Below are positions 1 through 5,648 of a stretch of DNA of 7,701 bases, piece by piece (the first letter of the stretch is position 1; each line of letters starts with the position of its first letter). Position numbers and translations under genes: made by a program. A model generated the notes under the pieces. That model did no database searches. It was not told the origin of the DNA and saw nothing but the letters and a program-made list of their open reading frames with translations. Location: assembly GCA_012512665.1 (NCBI GenBank), contig JAAZDU010000182.1:1-7701 (forward strand), written 5' to 3'. Origin of the DNA: Bacillota bacterium. Lineage in GTDB: Bacteria; Bacillota; Dethiobacteria; DTU022; JAAZDU01.

Positions 1-474
1 ATTATCCTGGACAATAATCATGTCCCTGCCAATAGTAATAACCTGCTCGGCATCGAGCGATTGTTCGCTTTCTTCCTTGCCTTCCTCATAGTCATTATTA
101 TAAAAATAAGTAGTTATCTCCCCTGTATCCGGGTTTATTCCGTATTCAACCACTACACCCAGGAGCTGTCCTTTATTGGAGATAACCTTAGCCCCAATAA
201 TTTTACACTCATTTTCAAGCAGATGTTGTGCTACATTTATAGATTTTAAGTCTAAAATGTCAGCCATCTGCCCTATTGTTACTGCATAATCCCCCACAGC
301 CTCTGCCCTGGCAAAAGGAATAGCTTTTATAACATCCTCTTCATTCTCACTCAAAATAAAAAATTCTACCCTTTTAGCTTTTGGTTCAATGACCAAACTT
401 TTTACTTCCCCTACCTGCATACCATCGGCGATACTAATGACAGGTGAACCAATCAAATCCTTACTCTTCTTCAT
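1..474 (-). CDS. PRC-barrel domain protein (3' end outside window)
   Basis: I read 158 codons from ATG 472-474 to the window edge with no stop, so the C-terminus is missing. The product is soluble, with no signal peptide or membrane segment. It appears to hold two tandem PRC-barrel units. The first is about residues 3-78 (starting KSKDLIGSPVIS, with GEVKSLVIE). The second is about residues 84-157 (IIGAKVISNKGQLLGVV, NPDTGEI, ending ITIGRDMIIV). A strongly acidic stretch (DYEEGKEESEQ, 128-138) interrupts the second unit. PRC barrels are small beta-barrels found in RimM, in the photosynthetic reaction-centre H subunit and in many uncharacterised Firmicute proteins; they usually mediate binding to proteins or RNA. 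The start is well supported by AGGAGGTG six bases upstream of the ATG. The gene follows the TPR gene after 50 nt and may be co-transcribed with it. The specific role is unknown. Confidence 0.85.
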   Translation of the reverse strand, partial: MKKSKDLIGSPVISIADGMQVGEVKSLVIEPKAKRVEFFILSENEEDVIKAIPFARAEAVGDYAVTIGQMADILDLKSINVAQHLLENECKIIGAKVISNKGQLLGVVVEYGINPDTGEITTYFYNNDYEEGKEESEQSLDAEQVITIGRDMIIVQDN

Positions 475-498
475 ATTCTCCACCTCCTGTTTTATTGA

Positions 499-511
499 CG
501 CGGAAACCGCG
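499..511. other. Compact GC-rich hairpin/palindrome between the TPR and PRC-barrel genes
   Basis: The sequence CGCGG-AAA-CCGCG is a perfect 5-bp inverted repeat around a 3-nt centre, and it is much more GC-rich than its surroundings. No T-run follows on either strand, so it is not a canonical intrinsic terminator. It starts 13 nt after the TPR stop codon and ends 10 nt before the PRC gene's Shine-Dalgarno site. It could be an RNA processing or stability hairpin, a weak attenuator, or a DNA operator. The structure is seen directly; any function is a guess. Confidence 0.45.
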
Positions 512-524
512 ATGCTTGCTTTGT

Positions 525-1370
525 TTATTGATGATGAAAAACCTTCTCTGCCTCTAGCTTAATTAACTGCGAAACTTCAGAAAAAGGCTGACCAACTTTG
601 TTAGACTTCTGCAACAGATCTTGCAGAGTCTGTAAATAAGCAATGGTTTTGAGCAGGTGACTTTTCAAACCCGGGTTTATTTTACTGGAGCAAAAAGTCA
701 GATAGCTCTGCAGAAGATCAATGGCTTTTTCATACTGTCCCAACTCCTTATAAATAAAAACCAGCTCTGTGCAAACCATACCTTTAGTTTCGCAATCTGT
801 CGCCAGAGAAAAGGCTTTTGTGAAAGAAGCACTCGCCCTTTTTATATCTTTTTGTTGCTGTGCATAAAAACCTTGAGAGATTAGAAGATGAATATCGTCA
901 GCACGGTTTTTCACAGCCAATGACTCTTCCTGCAAGAAAAAATCGCTAACCGCACTAGCTTCTATCGCATGATTAATCTGGAGCAGTGCACTAGACTCCT
1001 CGTTGTCTTTTTCCTCAGGCGAATAATGTATGGCAGCAAGCATGGCTTCAGCTTCAGCCTCATCGAAAAGGGAAAGGTTCTCATCTTCCTGCTTATCACA
1101 AGAGGTGCACTGATGAATATAAGAAACCTCTCCCTGTAGAACAAATTTACGGGCAAGAAAAAAACTATAAACGCTCCCCCCAAAAACAAGCAAAAGTAAT
1201 ACCAAAAAAGGGTGCAAAAATGAAATGAGCAAAGGAAAGAAAAAGGAACCGGCACAGCCAGCTACTAAAACTGCTAGCTTGCTCCTTCTGGATGAACGAG
1301 GAAAAATAAAAGCAAGAAGGTAATAAAAAACAGGCACCAAAATTATTAAGAAAAGGTAATATAAGCCCAT
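525..1370 (-). CDS. Membrane-anchored tetratricopeptide-repeat protein, function unknown
   Basis: This 281-residue protein has an N-terminal membrane block and a soluble C-terminal part. Likely membrane helices are about 3-23, 32-51 and 53-73. The basic loop PRSSRRSK (24-31) and ARK after helix 3 point, by the positive-inside rule, to a cytoplasmic C-terminal domain. A single CxxC (C88, C91) follows, then an acidic, low-complexity linker (about 93-127). Residues 162-190 and 197-229 look like two TPR helix pairs (GxYxxAxxxxxKAxxL-like; YKELGQYEKAIDLLQSYL is the clearer one). TPRs are protein-protein docking modules, so a scaffold or assembly role at the membrane is a reasonable inference, but I do not recognise the family. 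The ATG start has GAGGG seven bases upstream. A 134-nt gap with promoter-like sequence precedes the gene, so it probably has its own promoter. The PRC-barrel gene follows after 50 nt. Confidence 0.82.
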   Translation of the reverse strand: MGLYYLFLIILVPVFYYLLAFIFPRSSRRSKLAVLVAGCAGSFFFPLLISFLHPFLVLLLLVFGGSVYSFFLARKFVLQGEVSYIHQCTSCDKQEDENLSLFDEAEAEAMLAAIHYSPEEKDNEESSALLQINHAIEASAVSDFFLQEESLAVKNRADDIHLLISQGFYAQQQKDIKRASASFTKAFSLATDCETKGMVCTELVFIYKELGQYEKAIDLLQSYLTFCSSKINPGLKSHLLKTIAYLQTLQDLLQKSNKVGQPFSEVSQLIKLEAEKVFHHQ

Positions 1371-1408
1371 TTCTATCCCTCACCCAAAAAGTGAAGTGAA
1401 TGAGCTTA

Positions 1409-1438
1409 TATTTCTACAATTTTTAACAGAAATCCTGC
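1409..1438 (-). promoter_or_regulatory. Sigma-H-like promoter candidate for the TPR gene
   Basis: On the minus strand GCAGGATTT (1438-1430) is followed after 12 nt by GTAGAAATA (1417-1409). The Bacillus sigma-H consensus is RNAGGAWWW, 11-12 nt, RNNGAATWW. The -35 matches fully and the -10 differs only at GAAA versus GAAT. It lies about 40 nt upstream of the TPR gene's ATG, a suitable distance. The TTGTAGAAA part also resembles a Spo0A box (TTGTCGAA) with one change. If real, it would tie the TPR gene, and perhaps the PRC-barrel gene, to the transition or early-sporulation programme. Confidence 0.4.
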
Positions 1439-1474
1439 AAATTCTGCCAGAAAAGGAAAAAGAATTTAATATAC

Positions 1475-1503
1475 ATAATAATGACTGTATTTGTGTGAGT
1501 AAA
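1475..1503 (-). promoter_or_regulatory. Sigma-A-like promoter candidate for the TPR gene
   Basis: TTTACT (1503-1498, 4 of 6 to TTGACA) is separated by exactly 17 nt from TATTAT (1480-1475, 5 of 6 to TATAAT). It begins right after the stop codon of the gamma-subunit gene. The surroundings are AT-rich, where such matches arise easily by chance, so this is a possible housekeeping promoter only. Confidence 0.3.
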
Positions 1504-1504
1504 C

Positions 1505-2053
1505 TTACTTATTAGTTACTAGCCATTCTTGTCCAAGGAGCAATCCCTGCTTAACAAGTGCAATAAGAGCCTTCTTTTCGGCAAAATAAGCAGGCAGCGC
1601 GTTTAAAATAATATTAAAGTCCAGGTTTTTGTGAGCTGCTGCCAGTGCTCCTAAAATAATCATATTGGCCATCTTTATCTGCCCCAGTTTTTCCATGGCA
1701 AGTTTATTGGCCGGCAGAAATATTATTTTTAAATCTTTTCTGCTTACTTTTTGAGGATCAATTAAGGAAGTATTAACTATTAGTAACCCATCCTGCCGAA
1801 CTTTACCCTGAAATTTTTCTAGGGCAGGCCAGCTTAAGCAGGCAGCTGCTTGGGGGCTTTCTACTATAGGTGAACCAATTTTTTCCGAAGAAACTACAAC
1901 AGTACAGCTGGCAGCGCCTCCGCGCATTTCTACTCCATAGGAAGGAAACCAGGTAATCTCAAAACCTTCTCTCATATAGGAAAATGCTAACAGGTCCCCT
2001 GCCATTAATAAGCCCTGGCCACCAAATCCAGCAAAAATAACGTCAAAGTACAA
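1505..2053 (-). CDS. korC: 2-oxoacid:ferredoxin oxidoreductase, gamma subunit
   Basis: This is the small subunit of a four-subunit cytoplasmic enzyme that oxidatively decarboxylates a 2-oxoacid to acyl-CoA and passes electrons to ferredoxin, or runs in reverse. The 182-residue length is usual for the family. The N-terminus carries the family's glycine-rich motif (GFGGQG, 9-14), followed by the conserved PSYGVEMRGGAASC segment (37-50), seen in KorC/VorC-type gamma subunits. The start is TTG at 2051-2053. An in-frame TGA lies only two codons upstream (2060-2062), and the family normally begins a few residues before the GFGGQG motif, so TTG is the credible choice. AAAGG sits about 10 nt upstream. 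It lies 42 nt after the beta gene and closes the operon. I cannot tell the substrate (2-oxoglutarate, branched-chain 2-oxoacid or other), so the symbol is provisional. Confidence 0.9.
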   Translation of the reverse strand: MYFDVIFAGFGGQGLLMAGDLLAFSYMREGFEITWFPSYGVEMRGGAASCTVVVSSEKIGSPIVESPQAAACLSWPALEKFQGKVRQDGLLIVNTSLIDPQKVSRKDLKIIFLPANKLAMEKLGQIKMANMIILGALAAAHKNLDFNIILNALPAYFAEKKALIALVKQGLLLGQEWLVTNK

Positions 2054-2095
2054 GTTAAGTCAGCCTTTCTGATAAAAATTTACAACGCCAGGCAA

Positions 2096-2842
2096 CTAAG
2101 CGCTATCTCTGGGCCCCTTGAAAACAGCAAGAGGAAAATAGGGAATATAATCTTTTTCCAGTTTACGAACTGCTTCTTGCGGTGTCAATTTCCAATTTGT
2201 AGGGCAGCAAGACAAGAACTCCACAAAAGTTAAGCCAGGTCCTTGGCGCTGCATTTGAAAAGCCTGGCGGACAACCTTGCGGGCTTTCCTCACATGGGCA
2301 GCACTGTGACAAGAAACCCTCGCAGCAAAAGAGACACCCTGTAGAGTTGACAACAATTCTGCCATACGAATAGGATATCCTTCTCTGGCATAATGCCTCC
2401 CGGTTGGTGTTGTGGTGGTGTACTGGCCTTCAAGCGTAGTGGGGGCCATTTGCCCCCCTGTCATTCCATAAACACCGTTGTTCACAAAAATAACTGTAAT
2501 TTTCTCTCCCCTGTTAGCAGCATGCACTATTTCTGCAGTACCGATAGCAGCCAGATCTCCATCCCCCTGATAAGAAAAAACAACGCTGTGGGGATGGACT
2601 CTTTTTATACCTGTAGCTACAGCAGGGGCCCTACCGTGAGGGGCCTCACAGACATCTATCTCCAAGTAATCGTAGAGGAAGACGCCGCACCCTACTCCCG
2701 CCACACCTATAGTTTTTTCCCTTACTTTCAGATAATCAAGAGCTTCTGCAATAAGCCTGTGCACAAGACCATGATGACAGCCCGGACAAAAATGCATGGG
2801 CGTTTCTTTAAGAGAGCTGGGGCGAGAAAACACCTTTTGCAC
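2096..2842 (-). CDS. korB: 2-oxoacid:ferredoxin oxidoreductase, beta subunit (TPP-binding)
   Basis: This subunit binds thiamine pyrophosphate and the iron-sulfur cluster nearest the active site. The 248-residue length is normal. The TPP/Mg motif is complete: GDGD at 93-96 and NNGVYGMTGGQ at 121-131. Cysteines at 19, 22 (CPGC), 52 and 213 (SCCPTN) match the spacing of the four [4Fe-4S] ligands known in this family. The start is GTG at 2840-2842, with AAGGGATGG upstream; an in-frame stop at 2858-2860 limits any extension. A second GTG three codons downstream (2831-2833) cannot be excluded. The gene overlaps the 3' end of the alpha gene by 35 nt, so its translation is probably coupled to that of alpha. 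That matters because alpha carries a nonsense codon about 260 nt upstream. The beta subunit itself looks intact. Confidence 0.92.
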   Translation of the reverse strand: MQKVFSRPSSLKETPMHFCPGCHHGLVHRLIAEALDYLKVREKTIGVAGVGCGVFLYDYLEIDVCEAPHGRAPAVATGIKRVHPHSVVFSYQGDGDLAAIGTAEIVHAANRGEKITVIFVNNGVYGMTGGQMAPTTLEGQYTTTTPTGRHYAREGYPIRMAELLSTLQGVSFAARVSCHSAAHVRKARKVVRQAFQMQRQGPGLTFVEFLSCCPTNWKLTPQEAVRKLEKDYIPYFPLAVFKGPRDSA

Positions 2843-3032
2843 CGCACACCATCCCTTTCAAGATACTTTTTATTTTTGGCAGGACAAGGGAAGGAACGGG
2901 AAGGGCTCCGCCTGGAAAGGGCAACAAATAAACCTCTGTCCCGGCAGCCACTGAGAGCTTAACATCTTTAACCATCTGCCCTGTATTCATCTCCACCACC
3001 AGCACTCTGGGTACTTTTTTCGTAGCTTCCAT
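2808..3032 (-). CDS. korA: C-terminal fragment of the alpha subunit (possible reinitiation product)
   Basis: The first ATG after the internal stop, in the same frame, is at 3030-3032 and would give 74 residues. These start with MEATKKVPRVLVVEMNTGQ and match the last strands and helices of KorA/VorB proteins. No Shine-Dalgarno site precedes this ATG. An SD-like AAGGAAGG follows the TAA directly but has no in-frame start at the right distance. Family-like residues also occupy the 22 codons between the stop and this ATG. It is therefore best seen as the downstream remnant of one gene, not a separate gene. Confidence 0.55.
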   Translation of the reverse strand: MEATKKVPRVLVVEMNTGQMVKDVKLSVAAGTEVYLLPFPGGALPVPSLVLPKIKSILKGMVCGAKGVFSPQLS

Positions 3033-3098
3033 TAATTCTTTACTCGGAAAAGGAAAAAGGCTAATAGGGCGAAACCAACCAACAGGATATCCTTCCTT

Positions 3099-3899
3099 TT
3101 AGGCCCAGTCCAGCGCAGTCCTGACAAGCCTGGCGCAAGATCCAAAAGCAACCACTAAAAGCTCCGCATCATCAGGTAGATCCATATCAATAAGTGTATC
3201 TTCCTTCATTTTATTATACTTGCTTTCTAAATGCCTGTTGTGCTTCTCCATCTCTTTATCTTCAAGGTAAAGGGATTTTACCAGGCGTGGACTTCTCCCT
3301 GCTGCACCTGTTAAAGAAAAATCTGTTTTTTGTTTTTCCCAGTTAAACTGCTTTAGCTGCACAGGCTCTTTCATCTGCCCTAATATTGCATCTCCTAAAA
3401 TAAGGGCCGGGGTTCTATATTTTTCTGCCATTTGGAAAGCAGTGAAAGGCAAATCATAAAGTTCCTGGACAGAAAAAGGTGCCAGCACAATGGTGTAATA
3501 ATCGCCGTGCCCCCCTCCCCAAACAGCCTGTTTATAATCACCCTGCGAGGCGGCTATTCCCCCCAGACCCGGGCCAACTCTGGACATGTTTACTATTAAA
3601 GCCGGTAGCTCCGCCCCTGCAAGGTAAGAGATGCCCTCCTGCATCAATGATATGCCCGGGCTTGAGGATGAGGTCATCGCCCTAGCACCGGCAGCAGCTG
3701 CGCCTAAAAGCATATTAATAGCGGCAAGCTCGCTTTCCGCCTGGATAAAAGTACCACCCAGCTCAGGCAAGAGCCTGACCAAGGTTTCAGAAATCTCATT
3801 TTGAGGGGTAATCGGGTAGCCAAAATAATAACGGCATCCTGCTGCTACTGCACCATAAGCCAGGGCTGTATTCCCATTTAAAAGGACCTTATCAGCCAT
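3099..3899 (-). CDS. korA: N-terminal fragment of the 2-oxoacid:ferredoxin oxidoreductase alpha subunit
   Basis: These 266 residues are what would be translated up to the TAA. They carry the pyrimidine-binding half of the TPP site, including GNTALAYGAVAAGC (9-22) and FGYPITPQNE (26-35). The SSSSPGISLMQEG segment (about 77-89) and the following NMSRVGPGLGG are also family hallmarks. The linker and the first strand of the C-terminal domain (LLVVAFGSCARLV) are present just before the stop. The start is firm: the ATG has GGAGGAG a few bases upstream, just after the ferredoxin gene's stop. Alone, it lacks roughly the last quarter of the subunit. Confidence 0.8.
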   Translation of the reverse strand: MADKVLLNGNTALAYGAVAAGCRYYFGYPITPQNEISETLVRLLPELGGTFIQAESELAAINMLLGAAAAGARAMTSSSSPGISLMQEGISYLAGAELPALIVNMSRVGPGLGGIAASQGDYKQAVWGGGHGDYYTIVLAPFSVQELYDLPFTAFQMAEKYRTPALILGDAILGQMKEPVQLKQFNWEKQKTDFSLTGAAGRSPRLVKSLYLEDKEMEKHNRHLESKYNKMKEDTLIDMDLPDDAELLVVAFGSCARLVRTALDWA

Positions 3900-3913
3900 A
3901 ATTTCTCCTCCCT

Positions 3914-4150
3914 TTAGCGATAAACTTCGATAAGGGTATCAGGGCATACCTCGGCACACCGAGCACAACTGGTGCATTGCACCTCTTTTTCTGCAGGCAT
4001 GAAAACAGGCTGGTAACCAAGCTGGTTAACGCAACCCTCCTTTACTTGAAGCAGGGATTTTGGGCATTCTTTTATGCACAAGCCGCAGCTTTTACACAAA
4101 TCCTCCCTTATAGTAACCTTAGTAAACTTAATATCCTTATTCACATTCAT
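3914..4150 (-). CDS. korD: 2-oxoacid:ferredoxin oxidoreductase, delta (ferredoxin-like) subunit
   Basis: This 78-residue protein has two complete bacterial-ferredoxin motifs: CxxCxxCxxxCP at C19, C22, C25, C29 and at C59, C62, C65, C69. It should carry two [4Fe-4S] clusters and relay electrons from the catalytic subunits to free ferredoxin. The ATG has AGAGGAG about nine bases upstream. It is the first gene of the operon; its stop lies 14 nt before the alpha ATG, and the alpha Shine-Dalgarno site sits in that gap. The ferredoxin-alpha-beta-gamma order is typical of four-subunit KOR/VOR enzymes in anaerobes. The intact cysteines argue that the operon was functional until recently, whatever the fate of the alpha gene. 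Confidence 0.93.
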   Translation of the reverse strand: MNVNKDIKFTKVTIREDLCKSCGLCIKECPKSLLQVKEGCVNQLGYQPVFMPAEKEVQCTSCARCAEVCPDTLIEVYR

Positions 4151-4167
4151 GCTGCCTTCTCCTCTTA

Positions 4168-4198
4168 GAGAACATTAAATATTGTTTTTTAAGTTCTC
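4168..4198. promoter_or_regulatory. Imperfect inverted repeat upstream of the oxidoreductase operon
   Basis: GAGAAC (4198-4193, minus strand) is matched by GTTCTC (4173-4168). The pairing continues inward as TTAAA with TTTAA after a one-base bulge, leaving a loop of about eight bases. The repeat ends a few bases before the korD Shine-Dalgarno site. It could be a DNA operator or an RNA leader hairpin. The TTCTC in the right arm could alternatively pair with GAGAA in the Shine-Dalgarno region, so two exclusive structures can be drawn. Function is inferred only. Confidence 0.35.
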
Positions 4199-4203
4199 CG
4201 CAA
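4174..4203 (-). promoter_or_regulatory. Weak promoter candidate for the oxidoreductase operon
   Basis: In the argH-korD gap, TTGCGG (4203-4198) lies 18 nt before TTTAAT (4179-4174, 5 of 6 to TATAAT). The -35 is poor (3 of 6). An overlapping sigma-H-like reading also exists: AAAGGATCT (4219-4211), 11 nt, GGAGAACTT (4199-4191), with two mismatches. A promoter somewhere in this gap is plausible, because the function changes from arginine synthesis to 2-oxoacid metabolism, but readthrough from argH is equally possible. Confidence 0.2.
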
Positions 4204-4268
4204 GAAAAGCAGATCCTTTTTTTTACTACAAATTAAAAAAATAACATCAGGTATAGTGGCCAGTACAG

Positions 4269-5648
4269 TTAATTACCTTCCAGCAATTTGCGAGCCATTC
4301 TTAGTTGCTTTTTCACAGCAGAAGCCGATGTGCCGCCCCTTACCCGACGGGCATTCACAGAATTATACGGGTTAAGTAAAGCCCGGACATTTTTTAGGGT
4401 TAAAGCTGGGTGAAATCTTATCAATTCGTCCTCATGCAATTCGTGCAGCAGCTTGTTGTTTTCCAGGGCATAGAGAACAATTTTACCAACAATTGCATGA
4501 GCTTCGCGAAAAGGAATGTCTTTGCGCACCAGGAAATCTGCCAGATCCGTAGCGCAGGCATAATCATTATACACTGCCTCCCGCATCTTGTCCTGATTAA
4601 TTGTCATGGTTTCCAGCATATCGGCAAAGAGAGAAAGAATATCTTTTATCGTATCTACAGTATCGAATAATCCTTCTTTATCTTCCTGCAAATCCTTGTT
4701 ATACGCAAGGGGAAGCCCTTTCAGCACAGTAAGAATGCCTATCAGCGCTCCATAGACGCGCCCAGTCTTTGCCCTTGCCAGCTCAGCCACATCAGGGTTC
4801 TTTTTTTGAGGCATAATACTGCTGCCTGTTGTAAAAGCATCGTCCAGGGTAACAAAACCAAATTCCTTTGAACTCCAAAGGATAATTTCTTCGCTCAGGC
4901 GGCTGAGGTGTATCATGAGCAGGGCAGCGTCGCTGATAAACTCCACTACAAAGTCCCTATCTGAAACAGCATCTAAGCTGTTTTCATAGAGGGAGCTAAA
5001 TCCTAACTCTTTAGCCACCACTTCCCTGTCTATAGGGAAACCTGTTCCTGCCAGAGCACCAGCTCCCAGAGGCATCTGGTCTGCCCGCTTCAGGCAGTCT
5101 GCAAAGCGGCTTTTATCTCTTTCCAACATCCAAAAATAAGCAAGGAGGTGATGGGCCAATAAAACCGGTTGGGCCCTTTGCAGATGGGTATAACCGGGCA
5201 TAATCACATCAAGGCCCTCCTCAGAACGCTTAATTAATACTTGTTGCAGATCCTTAATTAAACCCATCACTATCTCGGTTTCTCTTTTGACATATAGATG
5301 TAAATCAAGGGCCACCTGGTCATTTCGGCTTCTGGCAGTATGCAGTTTGCCCCCTATATGCCCTATAAGCTGTATGAGCCTGGCTTCAATATTCATGTGG
5401 ATATCTTCCAAAGAAAGCAAGAAAGGAAAAGAGCCTGTTTCGATCTCCTCTTCAATCTTATCAAGGCCTTTCAGGATAGCTTCTCCTTCGGTAGAAGAGA
5501 TGATCCCGGTGGAGACCAGCATGCGGCAATGGGCCTTGCTCCCCCTTATATCATCCCGCGCCAGGCGCTTATCAAAAGGTAGAGAGGCTGTGAACCGCTC
5601 CACCCTGGCATCTGTTTCCTTAGTAAAACGGCCGCCCCACGGCTTCAT
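4269..5648 (-). CDS. argH: Argininosuccinate lyase
   Basis: It splits argininosuccinate into arginine and fumarate, the last step of arginine synthesis, in the cytoplasm as a homotetramer. From ATG 5646-5648 it encodes 459 residues, a typical length. Family signatures are present in order: MKPWGGRF at the start, [11 protein letters not shown] (103-113), [11 protein letters not shown] (151-161, with the conserved His155), and the fumarase/lyase signature [12 protein letters not shown] (275-286, with the catalytic serine loop). I prefer the ATG at 5648 to an in-frame TTG at 5661-5663 for three reasons: the family begins at this Met, GGTGG lies seven bases before it, and the ATG overlaps the argG TGA as ATGA, a classic coupling junction. 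The gene ends the arginine operon as seen here, with no strong terminator after it. Confidence 0.97.
   Translation of the reverse strand: MKPWGGRFTKETDARVERFTASLPFDKRLARDDIRGSKAHCRMLVSTGIISSTEGEAILKGLDKIEEEIETGSFPFLLSLEDIHMNIEARLIQLIGHIGGKLHTARSRNDQVALDLHLYVKRETEIVMGLIKDLQQVLIKRSEEGLDVIMPGYTHLQRAQPVLLAHHLLAYFWMLERDKSRFADCLKRADQMPLGAGALAGTGFPIDREVVAKELGFSSLYENSLDAVSDRDFVVEFISDAALLMIHLSRLSEEIILWSSKEFGFVTLDDAFTTGSSIMPQKKNPDVAELARAKTGRVYGALIGILTVLKGLPLAYNKDLQEDKEGLFDTVDTIKDILSLFADMLETMTINQDKMREAVYNDYACATDLADFLVRKDIPFREAHAIVGKIVLYALENNKLLHELHEDELIRFHPALTLKNVRALLNPYNSVNARRVRGGTSASAVKKQLRMARKLLEGN

Larger units (their letters stand above)
2808..3899 (-). pseudogene. korA: 2-oxoacid:ferredoxin oxidoreductase, alpha subunit, interrupted by an in-frame TAA
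   Basis: The whole gene is 364 codons from ATG 3897-3899 to TAA 2808-2810, a normal length for this subunit. It holds an extra TAA at 3099-3101, codon 267. Reading straight through in the same frame gives DWA-stop-KEGYPVGWFRPISLFPFP and then VLVVEMNTGQMVKDV, exactly the continuation expected of KorA/VorB proteins. There is therefore no frameshift, only one nonsense codon. It falls in the C-terminal domain that completes the alpha fold, so the truncated product is probably inactive. A single A-to-T change from Lys AAA, C-to-T from Gln CAA or G-to-T from Glu GAA would create it. The Shine-Dalgarno site (GGAGGAG) and the neighbours are intact. Explanations are a recent pseudogene, a sequencing error, readthrough, or a functionally split subunit. 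TAA is not a usual recoding codon, and other genes here end in TAA, so code reassignment is unlikely. Confidence 0.85.

Noticed and set aside
61..249. Short plus-strand open frame with a hydrophobic N-terminus
   Set aside because: It lies opposite the PRC-barrel gene, whose minus-strand frame is open throughout, has a strong ribosome-binding site and reads as a known domain.
1441..1470. Inverted repeat AAATTCT / AGAATTT in the gap after korC
   Set aside because: It is an AT-rich 7-bp stem around a 15-nt loop with no T-run after it, so it is a poor terminator and easily found by chance.
2393..2962. 189-codon plus-strand open frame opposite the beta and alpha subunit genes
   Set aside because: It is a shadow of korB/korA. 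The protein shows no recognisable domain and the minus-strand genes have full family motifs.
3099..3101. Selenocysteine or pyrrolysine recoding, or a reassigned genetic code
   Set aside because: Those use TGA and TAG, not TAA. argF, argH, korC and the TPR gene all end naturally at TAA, so TAA acts as a stop here.
3032..3110. Frameshift or programmed frameshift in the alpha subunit
   Set aside because: The sequence before and after the stop is in the same frame (3899 minus 3032 is a multiple of three), and family-like residues continue immediately after the TAA.
4228..4285. Possible intrinsic terminator after argH
   Set aside because: There is a T-run (4230s), but the only stem I can draw (AGGTA with TACCT) is five base pairs across a long loop and ends several bases before the Ts. 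Too weak to call.
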